From Halobacteriales archaeon QS_4_69_31 (lineage in GTDB: Archaea > Halobacteriota > Halobacteria > Halobacteriales > Haloarculaceae): a stretch of 42,838 bases of DNA. Of the stretch, positions 26,097-33,679 are shown one piece after another. The stretch spans positions 1 to 42,838 of the forward strand of contig PXRP01000060.1 of assembly GCA_003021655.1 (NCBI GenBank), in the 5' to 3' direction. The notes under the pieces are model-generated. The model searched no databases. It was not told where the DNA came from and was given only the letters and a program-made list of their open reading frames with translations. Made by a program: the position numbers and the translations under genes. Position 1 is the stretch's first letter. Each line of letters starts with the position of its first letter.

Positions 26097-26161
26097 CGAA
26101 CGTCCAGATAATTGGGCAGTTTATATCCTTATATCGATTAAATCGTGCAATAGATCCGACG
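26097..26161 (+). promoter_or_regulatory. Promoter of amtB1 with elements shared with amtB2
   Basis: CGAACGTCCAGA (26097-26108) is followed by TTATATCC and then TTATATCG (26129-26136), nine bases, TGCAATA (26146-26152), four bases and CGACGTTCG. The amtB2 region has the same 12-mer and the same TTATATCS-N9-TGCAATA-N4-YGACGnnCG order. The TGCAATA/GACG part would overlap the transcription start, a place where a regulator can compete with initiation. Confidence 0.65.
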
Positions 26162-26245
26162 TTCGGTCACGTAAAACCCGTAATTGCCTCGGTATTTCAA
26201 GACAAGAATTATATACTGTCGTTTCATGCCCTCAACCGAGATGCG

Positions 26246-26264
26246 TACCACGAACGTAGTGGTA
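26246..26264 (+). promoter_or_regulatory. Inverted repeat in the amtB1 leader
   Basis: TACCAC and GTGGTA are perfect 6-bp arms around a 7-base loop (GAACGTA). It can form a hairpin in the leader RNA or act as a dyad operator. GTAAACG overlaps its right edge (26262-26268). Confidence 0.5.
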
Positions 26265-26332
26265 AACGGCGAATCGGTAGACAGACATATGATTAGTGCC
26301 GAAAGAAGAGGACAGATGGGGGTGACGGGCTG

Positions 26333-27739
26333 ATGCTGGAGCTGGCGGACCCGTTCCTGCAGGTCACTCCGGGCGCGGTCGCGGACGGGGTGAACTACGT
26401 GTGGATCCTCGTCGTCTGTTTCCTGATCTTCTTCATGCAGCCGGGGTTCGCGCTGCTGGAGAGCGGGCAGGTGCGTGCGAAGAACGTCGGGAACGTCCTG
26501 ATGAAGAACATGACCGACTGGACGCTGGGCGTCCTGGTGTTTTTCCTCGTGGGCGCGGGCGTCAGCGGGCTGGCCGCCCAGTTGACGGCGGGCGGTACCG
26601 CCGTCGACCTTCTCGGGGCGTTCGGGTACATGAGTTCCACGGGCGGTCCGGGGTGGATCGACTGGTTCTTCGGCGCCGTCTTCGCGATGACGGCGGCGAC
26701 CATCGTCTCGGGCGCGGTCGCGGGCCGGATGAAGTACACGGCCTACGTCTTCGTCGCGGCGGCGATGACGGCGGTCATCTACCCGGTCGTGACGGGGATG
26801 ACTTGGGGCGGCGGTCTGCTCTCGGGTAGCGGCTTCGTCGGGAGCGCGCTGGGCGTCGGCTACCTCGATTTCGCCGGCGCGACGGTCGTCCACATGGTCG
26901 GCGGCCTCGCCGGCCTCGTCGGCGCGAAGATGGTCGGCCCCCGCGCGGGCCGGTTCGACTCGAACGGCACCAGCCAGCCCATCCCGGGCCACTCGATGCT
27001 GCTGGCCGTCCTGGGGACGCTGTTCCTGGCCTTCGGCTGGTACGGCTTCAACGTCGGCACCCAGGCGACGGTACTGGCCAGCGGCGAGGAGGGCGTCACG
27101 TTCATGGGCGCCGCGCTCGGGCGGGTCGTCCTGAACACGACGCTGGGCATGGGTGCCGGCGGCGTCGCGGCGATGGTCGTCTCAGCCGGCTGGCAGGGCA
27201 AGCCCGACCCGCTGTGGGCGGCCAACGGGCTGCTGGCCGGTCTGGTCGCGGTGACCGGCGCGGTCCCCCACGTCACGTGGTGGGGTGGGCTCTTCCTCGG
27301 CGGGCTCGCCGGCGCGCTGGTCCTGCCGACCTACCGCTGGGTCGTCAACTCGCTGGGCATCGACGACGTCTGTGGCGTCTTCGCGGTCCACGGCAGCGCG
27401 GGCGCCATCGGGACCATCCTGATCCCGGTGTTCGCCTACGAGGCCGGCGGCGTCGGCATCCTCGGCGACGCCTGGGGCTTCGGCGGCGGCACCCAGCTGG
27501 CGATGCAGGTCGTCGGCGTGGCCGTCATCGGCGTCTGGACGGTGCTCGCGACGGCGGCCGCGTTCAAGCTCGCCGACGCCCTCTTCGGGCTGCGCGTCTC
27601 GGACCAGGAGGAGGAACTCGGCCTCGACGAGAGCGAACACGGCATCTCGGTCTACCCCGAGTTCGTCGCCGGCGGCAGCCGGGAGGGACCGACCGTCAGT
27701 CCCGACGGCGGCACGCGCGGAGGGACCCAGGATGACTGA
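26333..27739 (+). CDS. amtB1: Ammonium transporter (Amt/MEP/Rh), first copy
   Basis: A 468-residue membrane channel with 11 predicted helices that conducts ammonium/ammonia. The pore twin histidines are His187 ([10 protein letters not shown]) and His353 ([11 protein letters not shown]); [20 protein letters not shown] and [10 protein letters not shown] are family signatures. The C-terminal tail ([15 protein letters not shown]) is the conserved cytoplasmic segment that contacts GlnK. It heads the first amtB-glnK-lrp cassette. Thirty-two bases separate its stop from the ATG of the broken glnK1; in the second cassette the genes overlap. Expression is probably nitrogen-regulated through the shared promoter. 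Confidence 0.96.
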   Translation: MLELADPFLQVTPGAVADGVNYVWILVVCFLIFFMQPGFALLESGQVRAKNVGNVLMKNMTDWTLGVLVFFLVGAGVSGLAAQLTAGGTAVDLLGAFGYMSSTGGPGWIDWFFGAVFAMTAATIVSGAVAGRMKYTAYVFVAAAMTAVIYPVVTGMTWGGGLLSGSGFVGSALGVGYLDFAGATVVHMVGGLAGLVGAKMVGPRAGRFDSNGTSQPIPGHSMLLAVLGTLFLAFGWYGFNVGTQATVLASGEEGVTFMGAALGRVVLNTTLGMGAGGVAAMVVSAGWQGKPDPLWAANGLLAGLVAVTGAVPHVTWWGGLFLGGLAGALVLPTYRWVVNSLGIDDVCGVFAVHGSAGAIGTILIPVFAYEAGGVGILGDAWGFGGGTQLAMQVVGVAVIGVWTVLATAAAFKLADALFGLRVSDQEEELGLDESEHGISVYPEFVAGGSREGPTVSPDGGTRGGTQDD

Positions 27740-27779
27740 CGCGACCGGCGGCCCGACTGGAGGGGCCGACGATGAGTGA
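27732..27779 (+). CDS. Fifteen-codon bridging ORF, vestige of an amtB tail
   Basis: ATG 27732 overlaps the end of amtB1 and TGA 27777-27779 overlaps the start of glnK1. It reads [15 protein letters not shown], nearly the same as the last residues of AmtB2 ([10 protein letters not shown]). It is probably a remnant of sequence converted from the second cassette. Translation, and a coupling role, are possible but unproven. Confidence 0.25.
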   Translation: MTDATGGPTGGADDE

Positions 27780-28059
27780 GGCCAACGACGGCGGGATCAA
27801 GATGGTCACCGCCATCGTCCGCCCCGACAAGCTCGGCGACATCAAGCAGGCCCTCGCCGAGACCGGCGCGCCGTCGCTGACCGTCACCAACGTCTCCGGC
27901 CGGGGCTCCCAGCCCGCCAAGAAAGGCCAGTGGCGCGGCGAGGAGTACGTCGTCGACCTCCACCAGAAAGTCAAGATCGAGAGATCTTCGTCCTCCCGGT
28001 CGAGGACGCCGTCCAGGTCCGGACAGGCGACTCGGGGCCCGATGCGGTCTAGCGAATGA
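27772..28059 (+). pseudogene. glnK1: PII signal protein GlnK, first copy, broken by an 82-bp deletion
   Basis: The first 69 residues are intact and include the T-loop ([17 protein letters not shown]). After KVKIE, DNA matching 30496-30577 of glnK2 is missing. Eighty-two is not a multiple of three, so the frame shifts to a Ser/Arg-rich tail and ends at a TGA overlapping the lrp1 ATG (ATGA). The old frame is still readable behind the deletion as [17 protein letters not shown] and ends at TAG 28050-28052; restoring 82 bp gives 120 residues, two more than GlnK2, exactly the difference at the N-terminus. The lost part holds the second helix and a strand needed for the trimer. The shifted 95-residue product is unlikely to fold as PII. 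Confidence 0.9.
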
Positions 28060-28517
28060 CGACCATCGACGAGATCGACGGCCAGCTGCTCCGTACCCTC
28101 CTGGTCGACGGGCGGGCGAGCGCCAGCGACCTGGCGGAGGCCGCCGGCGTGGCCACCTCGACGGCCACCAAGCGGCTCGCCCGACTCGAGGACGAGGGCG
28201 TCGTCGGCGGCTACCAGCCCGAGGTAAACTACGCGGCGCTGGGCTACGAGGTGACGGCGGTCTTCCGGCTGGACGTCGCCGGCGACGGCATCCCGGCGGT
28301 CGTCGAGGACCTCCGGGCGACCGACCGGATGGTCGACGTCTTCGAGGTCACCGGCGACGACGACATCGTCGCAATCGGCAAGTTCACCGACACGACCGAA
28401 CTCAACGCCCGGATCAAGGCAGTCCTGACCCACGAACACGTCCGGTCGGCGAACTCGAATATCGTCCTCGACACCGTCTGCGAACACGACCATCCGCCCG
28501 TCTCACCCGCCGAGTAG
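28056..28517 (+). CDS. lrp1: Lrp/AsnC-family regulator, first copy
   Basis: A 153-residue protein with an N-terminal AsnC helix-turn-helix ([36 protein letters not shown]) and a C-terminal RAM effector domain (about 66-145). The family binds amino acids such as glutamine and forms dimers and octamers on DNA. Its ATG overlaps the present glnK1 stop by four bases (ATGA), so it was part of an amtB-glnK-lrp operon. Because glnK1 translation now ends at this overlap, reinitiation here may persist. It is about 80% similar to the second copy. Confidence 0.93.
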   Translation: MTTIDEIDGQLLRTLLVDGRASASDLAEAAGVATSTATKRLARLEDEGVVGGYQPEVNYAALGYEVTAVFRLDVAGDGIPAVVEDLRATDRMVDVFEVTGDDDIVAIGKFTDTTELNARIKAVLTHEHVRSANSNIVLDTVCEHDHPPVSPAE

Positions 28518-28724
28518 CCGCGTCGACGGGCCTGCCAGCGCCGGGTCCGCCGGCGGTCCGGGCTCCTGGCGGTCCGGATTCCCGGCGTCCCGCCACGATC
28601 CGCGTCGCCGCCGGCGTCGGCCCGGTACGTGCGACGACTCACCCCCCCGGTGTGGACACGCGCCCCCGCCGCGCGCCGGGCGCGCACCGTCGATATCGCC
28701 CGATCCCCCGCGGCCGCCGGTCCA

Positions 28725-28817
28725 CGAACGTCCAGAACTCCGCCCGACAACCGTGGATGTTTTCGACGGACAACCACCTTATATCCATAATAGTCTGCAA
28801 TACTTCTGACGGACGTC
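28725..28817 (+). promoter_or_regulatory. Promoter of amtB2 with elements shared with amtB1
   Basis: CGAACGTCCAGA (28725-28736), TTATATCC (28779-28786), nine bases, TGCAATA (28796-28802), four bases, TGACGGACG. Order and the spacing from TATA to TGCAATA to GACG equal those before amtB1; only the 12-mer lies 22 bp (about two helical turns) further away. Confidence 0.65.
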
Positions 28818-28883
28818 CACTCAATCCCTTATTCATCGGACATTGTAAAGACAGGGCTTTATGTAGTGTGATAGCGGACAGTT

Positions 28884-28916
28884 CTCGCGTACGCCACGAA
28901 ACATTCCGTGAGCGAG
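28884..28916 (+). promoter_or_regulatory. Hairpin in the amtB2 leader
   Basis: CTCGC (28884-28888) pairs with GCGAG (28912-28916) and CACG (28895-28898) with CGTG (28907-28910), leaving an asymmetric bulge and an 8-base loop. It lies about 50 nt before the ATG, close to the position of the amtB1 leader dyad. GCGTAC followed within two bases by CACGAA is common to both leaders. Confidence 0.45.
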
Positions 28917-28964
28917 ACGCGGAATAGGTGAACACTTCGAAAGCGAACGACATCAACGCAAAAC

Positions 28965-30299
28965 ATGATCGAACCGACGATACTGCAGACGGACCCGGCG
29001 GTACTCGAACAGGCACTCAACTACACGTGGATCCTGGTGGTCTCGTTCATGATCTTCTTCATGCACGCCGGCTTCGCCATGCTGGAGGCGGGCCAGGTCC
29101 GCTCGAAGAACGTCTCGAACCAGCTGACCAAGAACCTGCTGACCTGGAGCGTCGGCGTAACGGTCTTTTTCGCCATCGGTTCCGGCATCGCGTCGCTGAC
29201 CAGCGGCGGCGGCTGGTCGGCGGCCTACATGGCCAGCGGGACCGGCTGGATCGACTGGCTGTACGGCGCCGTCTTCGCGATGACGGCCGCGACCATCGTC
29301 TCCGGGGCGGTGGCCGGCCGCGCGAAACTGCGCGCGTACGTCGCGTACACGTTCCTGCTGGCGGCGGTCATCTACCCGGTCATCATCGGGTTCACCTGGT
29401 CGGCCTCCAGCGGCGAGGGGCTGGTCGAGATCGTCACCGGCACCGCCTTCACCGACTTCGCGGGCGGCATGATCGTCCACGGGATGGGCGGCATCGCCGG
29501 GCTGACGGCGGCGGCGGTGCTGGGCCCGCGGATGGGCCGGTACAACGACGACGGCTCGGCGAACGTCATCCCCGGCCACTCGATGACCTTCGCCGTGCTG
29601 GGCACGCTGATGCTCGCGTTCGGCTGGTACGGCTTCAACGTCGGTACCTCCGCGGTGATGAGCGAGGGCGCGTTCCTCGGCGAGCAACTCGGCCGCGTCG
29701 CCGTGACGACGACCATCGCGATGGCCTGTGGCGCGATGGGCGCAGGAGCGGTCGCCTGGAGCAAGACCGGCAAAGTCGACACCCTCTACGTGGCCAACGG
29801 GCTGCTCGCGGGGCTGGTCGGTATCACCGCCATCCCCCACACGACGTCCTGGTGGGGCGCGTTCGTGGTCGGCGGCCTCGCCGGCGCCCAGCTCCCGGTC
29901 GTCTTCGAGTTCGTCGAGAAACGCCTCAAGGTCGACGACGTCTGTGCGGTCTTCCCGGTCCACGGTAGCGCGGGCGTCCTCGGGGCGCTGCTGTACCCGT
30001 TCGTGGCCGCCGGCAACGTCGCCATCGCGAGCGCGTTCGTCGCTCAGCTGGTCGGCGTCGTCGTCATCGGCGGCTGGACGATCACGGCGACCGCGGTCAT
30101 CTGGTACGCGTTCCGGGCCGTCGGCCAGGCACGCGTGACGCCCGAACACGAGCAGGAAGGGCTCGACGTCAGCGAGCACGGCGTCGAGACCTACCCCGAG
30201 TTCGGCGACGAGGGCACGCCCGTCGCCGACGGCGGCGCCGTCACCGACACCGCGGACCGTCGCTCGGGCGGCCCGACTGGAGGGGTCGACGATGAGTAA
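28965..30299 (+). CDS. amtB2: Ammonium transporter (Amt/MEP/Rh), second copy
   Basis: A 444-residue paralogue of AmtB1. Twin pore histidines are His172 ([10 protein letters not shown]) and His333 ([11 protein letters not shown]). It shares [19 protein letters not shown] and the tail [16 protein letters not shown] with AmtB1 but differs through most of the protein, so the duplication is old. Its last bases overlap glnK2 (ATG 30292, stop 30297-30299), which implies translational coupling. Likely role: ammonium uptake at low supply, blocked by GlnK2 when nitrogen is sufficient. Confidence 0.96.
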   Translation: MIEPTILQTDPAVLEQALNYTWILVVSFMIFFMHAGFAMLEAGQVRSKNVSNQLTKNLLTWSVGVTVFFAIGSGIASLTSGGGWSAAYMASGTGWIDWLYGAVFAMTAATIVSGAVAGRAKLRAYVAYTFLLAAVIYPVIIGFTWSASSGEGLVEIVTGTAFTDFAGGMIVHGMGGIAGLTAAAVLGPRMGRYNDDGSANVIPGHSMTFAVLGTLMLAFGWYGFNVGTSAVMSEGAFLGEQLGRVAVTTTIAMACGAMGAGAVAWSKTGKVDTLYVANGLLAGLVGITAIPHTTSWWGAFVVGGLAGAQLPVVFEFVEKRLKVDDVCAVFPVHGSAGVLGALLYPFVAAGNVAIASAFVAQLVGVVVIGGWTITATAVIWYAFRAVGQARVTPEHEQEGLDVSEHGVETYPEFGDEGTPVADGGAVTDTADRRSGGPTGGVDDE

Positions 30300-30648
30300 C
30301 GACGGCGGGATCAAAATGGTCACCGCCATCGTCCGCCCCGACAAGCTCGGCGACGTCAAGCAGGCCCTCGCCGAGACCGGCGCGCCGTCGCTGACGGTCA
30401 CCAACGTCTCCGGCCGGGGCTCCCAGCCCGCCAAGAAAGGCCAGTGGCGCGGCGAGGAGTACGTCGTCGACCTCCACCAGAAAGTCAAGATCGAGTGTGT
30501 CGTCGCGGACATCCCCGCCGACGACGTGGTCGAGGCTATCGCCGACGCCGCCCACACGGGCGAGGCCGGCGACGGCAAGATCTTCGTCCTCCCGGTCGAG
30601 AAAGCCCACCAGGTGCGGACGGGCGACACCGGCACGGACGCAGTCTGA
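30292..30648 (+). CDS. glnK2: PII signal protein GlnK, intact copy
   Basis: A 118-residue PII protein that senses ATP/ADP and 2-oxoglutarate and plugs Amt channels with its T-loop. [18 protein letters not shown], the T-loop [28 protein letters not shown] and [11 protein letters not shown] are visible. The residue aligned with Tyr51, the uridylylation site of enterobacterial PII, is Trp52, so that modification is impossible at this position. It overlaps amtB2 by eight bases and is followed after 31 bp by lrp2. As glnK1 is broken, it is probably the only working GlnK for both Amt proteins here. Confidence 0.96.
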   Translation: MSNDGGIKMVTAIVRPDKLGDVKQALAETGAPSLTVTNVSGRGSQPAKKGQWRGEEYVVDLHQKVKIECVVADIPADDVVEAIADAAHTGEAGDGKIFVLPVEKAHQVRTGDTGTDAV

Positions 30649-30679
30649 GCGGCGGTCCAAACCACTCTCCCCGCTACCA

Positions 30680-31147
30680 ATGACGAGATCAGCCGACATC
30701 GACGACGTCGACAGACGGATCCTGGACGCCCTCCTGTCGGACGGGCGGGCGGGCGCCAGCGACCTGGCCGAGGCCGCCGGCGTCGCCGCCTCGACGGCGA
30801 CCAAGCGGCTCCAGCGGCTCGAACAGAGCGGCGTCATCGAACAGTACGGCCCCGAGGTCGACTACGCGGCGCTGGGCTACGAGGTGACGGCGGTCTTCCG
30901 GCTCGCGGTCGCCGGCGACGGCATCCCGGCGCTCGTCGAGGACCTCCGGGCGACCGACCGGATGGTCGACGTCTACGAGGTCACAGGGAGCGACGACGTC
31001 GTCGCAATCGGCAAGTTCACCGACACGACCGAACTCGACGCCCAGGTCAAGCGCCTGCTCACCCACGAACACGTCCGCTCGGTCTCGACCGACATCGTCC
31101 TCGACACTGTCTGCGAACACGACCCGGTCCCGGTCCTCGAGGAGTGA
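30680..31147 (+). CDS. lrp2: Lrp/AsnC-family regulator, second copy
   Basis: A 155-residue paralogue of the first Lrp, from ATG 30680 (MTRSADIDDVDRRILDALL). [40 protein letters not shown] domain about 68-148 ([19 protein letters not shown]). The two Lrp proteins agree almost fully in the RAM core, so they may bind the same effector and form mixed oligomers. Being in the amtB-glnK operon suggests nitrogen- or glutamine-linked control of these genes; targets are inferred, not shown. Confidence 0.94.
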   Translation: MTRSADIDDVDRRILDALLSDGRAGASDLAEAAGVAASTATKRLQRLEQSGVIEQYGPEVDYAALGYEVTAVFRLAVAGDGIPALVEDLRATDRMVDVYEVTGSDDVVAIGKFTDTTELDAQVKRLLTHEHVRSVSTDIVLDTVCEHDPVPVLEE

Positions 31148-31192
31148 GGCTCCCGGTCCCGGGCGACGGGGTCGGCAGTCAGGGCGGACGCG

Positions 31193-31429
31193 ACGACTCT
31201 CGGCGCGTCCGACGACCAGATACCGCCGCCGACGGGGGGCGACGCCACCCGCGGGGGGTTGCCGGTCGCGCTGTACCACGGCCACCTGCCGAAACTGGCC
31301 GTCGAGGGCGTCGTCGAGTTCGACAAGGCGTCGGGAACCGTCTCGCGGGGTCCGGCATTCGACGAGGTCGCACCCGTCCTGGCGGTCCTGGTCGAGCACG
31401 CGAACCGGTTCCCGAGCGGACTCGACTAG
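31193..31429 (+). pseudogene. Remnant of a DUF7344-type winged-helix protein
   Basis: The frame is open from the lrp2 stop to TAG 31427-31429 but has no ATG or GTG; only a TTG at 31259. It reads TTLGASDDQ, then LPVALYHGHLPKLAVEGVVEF and AFDEVAPVLAVLVEHANR. The LYHxHLPKLxxxGVVEFD pattern is the recognition half of the DUF7344 winged-helix domain common in haloarchaea. The N-terminal half of the domain is missing, so this is probably a decayed gene. It is in frame with lrp2; readthrough of the TGA would make a fusion, but I have no evidence for that. Confidence 0.5.
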
Positions 31430-31448
31430 CGGCCGGGAGAACGGGGAG

Positions 31449-31625
31449 TCAGCCGTGCGAGTGCCGACCGTCGAACAGTTCCGGAGCGGCGTCGAACGGC
31501 ACGGCCGCGCCAGTCGCCGGCGCGTCGGCGGCGCCCGGCCGGGCGTCGGCCGGACGGACACGCCCGTCTATCGGGCAAGTCTCGTTCGGGCGGGCGGTGT
31601 CGCCCGTCGGGCGAGCGTCGGACAT
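31449..31625 (-). CDS. Possible 58-residue protein in operon with nirA
   Basis: ATG 31625-31623 lies two bases after the nirA stop on the same strand and the frame runs to TGA at 31449. The product begins MSDARPTGDTARPNETCPID and is rich in Ala, Pro, Asp and Gly, with one Cys. No family is recognised. GC at third codon positions is high, as in real genes, but composition alone allows such a frame by chance. Confidence 0.4.
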   Translation of the reverse strand: MSDARPTGDTARPNETCPIDGRVRPADARPGAADAPATGAAVPFDAAPELFDGRHSHG

Positions 31626-31627
31626 CG

Positions 31628-33391
31628 TCAGTCGTCGGCCGAGAGCGGCCGGCCGTCGGCGTCGGTCGGCGCGGGGCTCTCGCCGTCGTCGAACGGGTAC
31701 CAGGACTGTTTGGCGTCGGTCAGACAGGGGTCCTCGTAGCTCGTCTCGGCGGGTTCGGCGAGTTCGACCAGCGTCTCGTGGCCGGTGGCGTCGACGAACT
31801 CGCGGAAAGTCTGGCCCTCCTCGCGGAGCGCGGCGAAGGCCTCAACGAGGTTGGCGACCAGCCCCGGCACCTCGTCGGCGGGGACGCGCTGGCGCACCCA
31901 GTCGATGAAGGCGGGGTCATCGCCGATGCCGCCGCCGACGCCGACGTCCAGGGCCTCGACCATCTCGCCGTCCTTGCGCGCGCGCATCCCCTGGAGGCCG
32001 ATGTCGGCGGTCATCGCCTGGCCGCAGTCGGCCGTACACCCCGAGTAGTGGAGTTTGATGCGGTCGACGTCCGGCGGCAGGTCGACGTGCTCGCCCAGCC
32101 ACCGCAGCATGCGGGCCGTCCGGGCCTTGGTCTCGGTCAGCGCGAGCGAGCAAAACTCCGTGCCCGTACAGGCCATCGTCCCGCGGACGAACGGGTTGGG
32201 CTCGGGCCTGTGTTTCTCCAGCAGCGGTTCGTTCAGCAGGTTCGCCAGGTTCCCGTCGGGGACGTCCATGACGAGCGGGTTCTGCCGGCGGGTCAGGCGT
32301 ATCTCGCCCGAGCCGTAGGCCTCGGCCAGTTCCGCGAGTTCGACCGCCTCCTCGGCGCGCATGCGACCCACGGGCACCGATAGGCCCACGTAGTTGCGCC
32401 CGTCGGTCTGGTCGTGGACGCCGACGTGGTCGTGTGCGCCCCGCTCGGTCGGCTTGCCGGCGTTGTAGGTGTACTCGCCACGGAAGTCCGTGCCCGCCCG
32501 TTCGAGGGCGAACGGCAGGCGCTCGGCCAGCGCCGCGCGGATCTCGTCGGTACCCCGCTCGTCGACGAAAAACCGGGCGCGGTTCTTCGAGCGGTTCTCG
32601 CGGTTGCCCTCCTCGTGGTAGAGTTCGACGAACGCCCGGACGGTCTCCGTGGCGTGTTCCGGCCGGACGAACAGGTCCAGCGACCGCGCTGTCCGCGGTT
32701 CGCGCCCGCCGAGACCGCCCCCGACGCGGACGTTGAACCCCTCGATTTCCTCGCCGTCGACGAACTTGTGGGCCGGTTCCAGGCCGATGTCGTTGATCGA
32801 GTCCTGGGCACACCCCTGGCGACAGCCCGTCACGCTGATGTTGAACTTCCGGGGCATGTTACAGAGGTCGTCGTCGCCGCGGATCTCCGCCTGGATCTCA
32901 TCGAGCAACTCGCGGGTCTCGACGTACTCCTCGGCCTTGCCGGCGACGGGACACCCCGAGATGTTGCGCATCGTGTCCCCGCCCGCCGACCGGGAGGTGA
33001 CGCCGACCGACTCCAGGCGCTCCCATATCTCCGGGATATCCTCCAGCTTCAGCCAGTGCATCTGGACCGACTGGCGGGTGGTGAAGTCGATCCAGGCGTC
33101 GCCGAACTCGGGGTTCTCGACGGGGCCGCTGGCGTACTCCCGTGCGACCTCGCCGATGGCCTTCAGCTGGCCCGGCTCCAGCACGCCGCCGCAGTTGGTG
33201 AGCCGCATCATGAAGTACGACTCCTGGCCCTCGCGCTGGTGGAACACGCCCCAGAACTTAAACCGCGAGAACCACTCGTCGCGCTCCTCCTCGGGGACCG
33301 ACTCCCAGCCCCGCTCTGCGAACTCCGCTATCTTCTCGCGCACCGCGTCTCCGTACAGTTCCTCTTTCCAGGCTTCCTTCTTGTGTGGCAT
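31628..33391 (-). CDS. nirA: Ferredoxin-nitrite reductase
   Basis: A 587-residue assimilatory nitrite reductase that reduces nitrite to ammonium with six electrons from ferredoxin. The [4Fe-4S]/sirohaem cysteines are Cys408 and Cys414 (ACTGTEFC) and Cys452 and Cys456 (SGCTADC). Two nitrite/sulphite reductase half-domains are visible, with TTRQSVQMHW (104-113) and LTRRQNPLV (366-374) as the paired substrate-side motifs. The C-terminal tail after about 555 is acidic and haloarchaeal. Regulation is suggested by the elements at 33430-33457 and 33479-33499. It works with NarK and NasA, encoded just upstream on the same strand. Confidence 0.95.
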   Translation of the reverse strand: MPHKKEAWKEELYGDAVREKIAEFAERGWESVPEEERDEWFSRFKFWGVFHQREGQESYFMMRLTNCGGVLEPGQLKAIGEVAREYASGPVENPEFGDAWIDFTTRQSVQMHWLKLEDIPEIWERLESVGVTSRSAGGDTMRNISGCPVAGKAEEYVETRELLDEIQAEIRGDDDLCNMPRKFNISVTGCRQGCAQDSINDIGLEPAHKFVDGEEIEGFNVRVGGGLGGREPRTARSLDLFVRPEHATETVRAFVELYHEEGNRENRSKNRARFFVDERGTDEIRAALAERLPFALERAGTDFRGEYTYNAGKPTERGAHDHVGVHDQTDGRNYVGLSVPVGRMRAEEAVELAELAEAYGSGEIRLTRRQNPLVMDVPDGNLANLLNEPLLEKHRPEPNPFVRGTMACTGTEFCSLALTETKARTARMLRWLGEHVDLPPDVDRIKLHYSGCTADCGQAMTADIGLQGMRARKDGEMVEALDVGVGGGIGDDPAFIDWVRQRVPADEVPGLVANLVEAFAALREEGQTFREFVDATGHETLVELAEPAETSYEDPCLTDAKQSWYPFDDGESPAPTDADGRPLSADD

Positions 33392-33429
33392 GTGTCCTCA
33401 CCTTTTATCTGTCCGCATTTTTCGCTATT

Positions 33430-33457
33430 ACGTAAACGAACGTGCGTTAGTTTACGT
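33430..33457 (-). promoter_or_regulatory. 28-bp palindromic operator before nirA
   Basis: Thirteen-base arms at 33430-33442 (ACGTAAACGAACG) and 33445-33457 (CGTTAGTTTACGT) are complementary except at one position, with TG between. It lies 39 bp before the nirA ATG and close to the start site predicted from the TATA at 33479-33485, a position typical of repressor binding. The half-site core GTAAAC recurs in the narK promoter. Confidence 0.7.
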
Positions 33458-33478
33458 TCTATCTAGCCGAGTTGGATG

Positions 33479-33499
33479 CATTTAACTCTAATCGTTTAC
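33479..33499 (-). promoter_or_regulatory. nirA promoter: GTAAACG-N7-TATA
   Basis: On the minus strand GTAAACG (33499-33493), seven bases and TTAAATG (33485-33479). The narK promoter has the same heptamer, the same spacer length and TTTTATA. The heptamer sits where a B recognition element or activator site would be. Confidence 0.55.
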
Positions 33500-33679
33500 A
33501 TAACCGGAATAATAGAGCGAGATCCGGACGAACGGTCGAACTACAAAGACCTTAAATCGATAATACGCGGCGTGTGAGCCGCTGAAACGGCCGTTCGGCG
33601 GGCTGCGAGACAACGAACGGGGGCGGTCGAGTGGCCGTGCAGCGGGCGGTGGGCCGGGAACGGGCGCGTCCGGCGGCCG

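Larger units (their letters stand above)
26022..26332. other. Promoter and long leader of the first amtB operon
   Basis: The 311 bp hold no gene. From about 26085 the base composition becomes AT-rich. The region carries an extended promoter (26097-26161), a possible second TATA-like ATTATATAC (26208-26216), an inverted repeat (26246-26264) and a GTAAACG copy (26262-26268). If the TATA at 26129 is used, the 5' leader is about 175 nt. Confidence 0.6.
28518..28964. other. Promoter region and long leader of the second amtB operon
   Basis: The 447 bp contain no convincing gene. The first 200 bp are GC-rich and featureless. From 28725 on it carries the 12-mer CGAACGTCCAGA, the TATA box, a second TATA-like TTTATGTAG (about 28858-28866), four GGACA/GGACG strings, and a hairpin at 28884-28916. 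With the TATA at 28779 the leader would be about 160 nt. Confidence 0.6.

Noticed and set aside
26022-26332. Known riboswitch class in the amtB1 leader
   Set aside because: Only a simple 6-bp stem is visible; no conserved core of a known riboswitch was recognised.
28518-28720. Possible small gene in the GC-rich half of the amtB2 upstream gap
   Set aside because: Frames there are short, have no motif and are equally open on both strands, as expected from composition.
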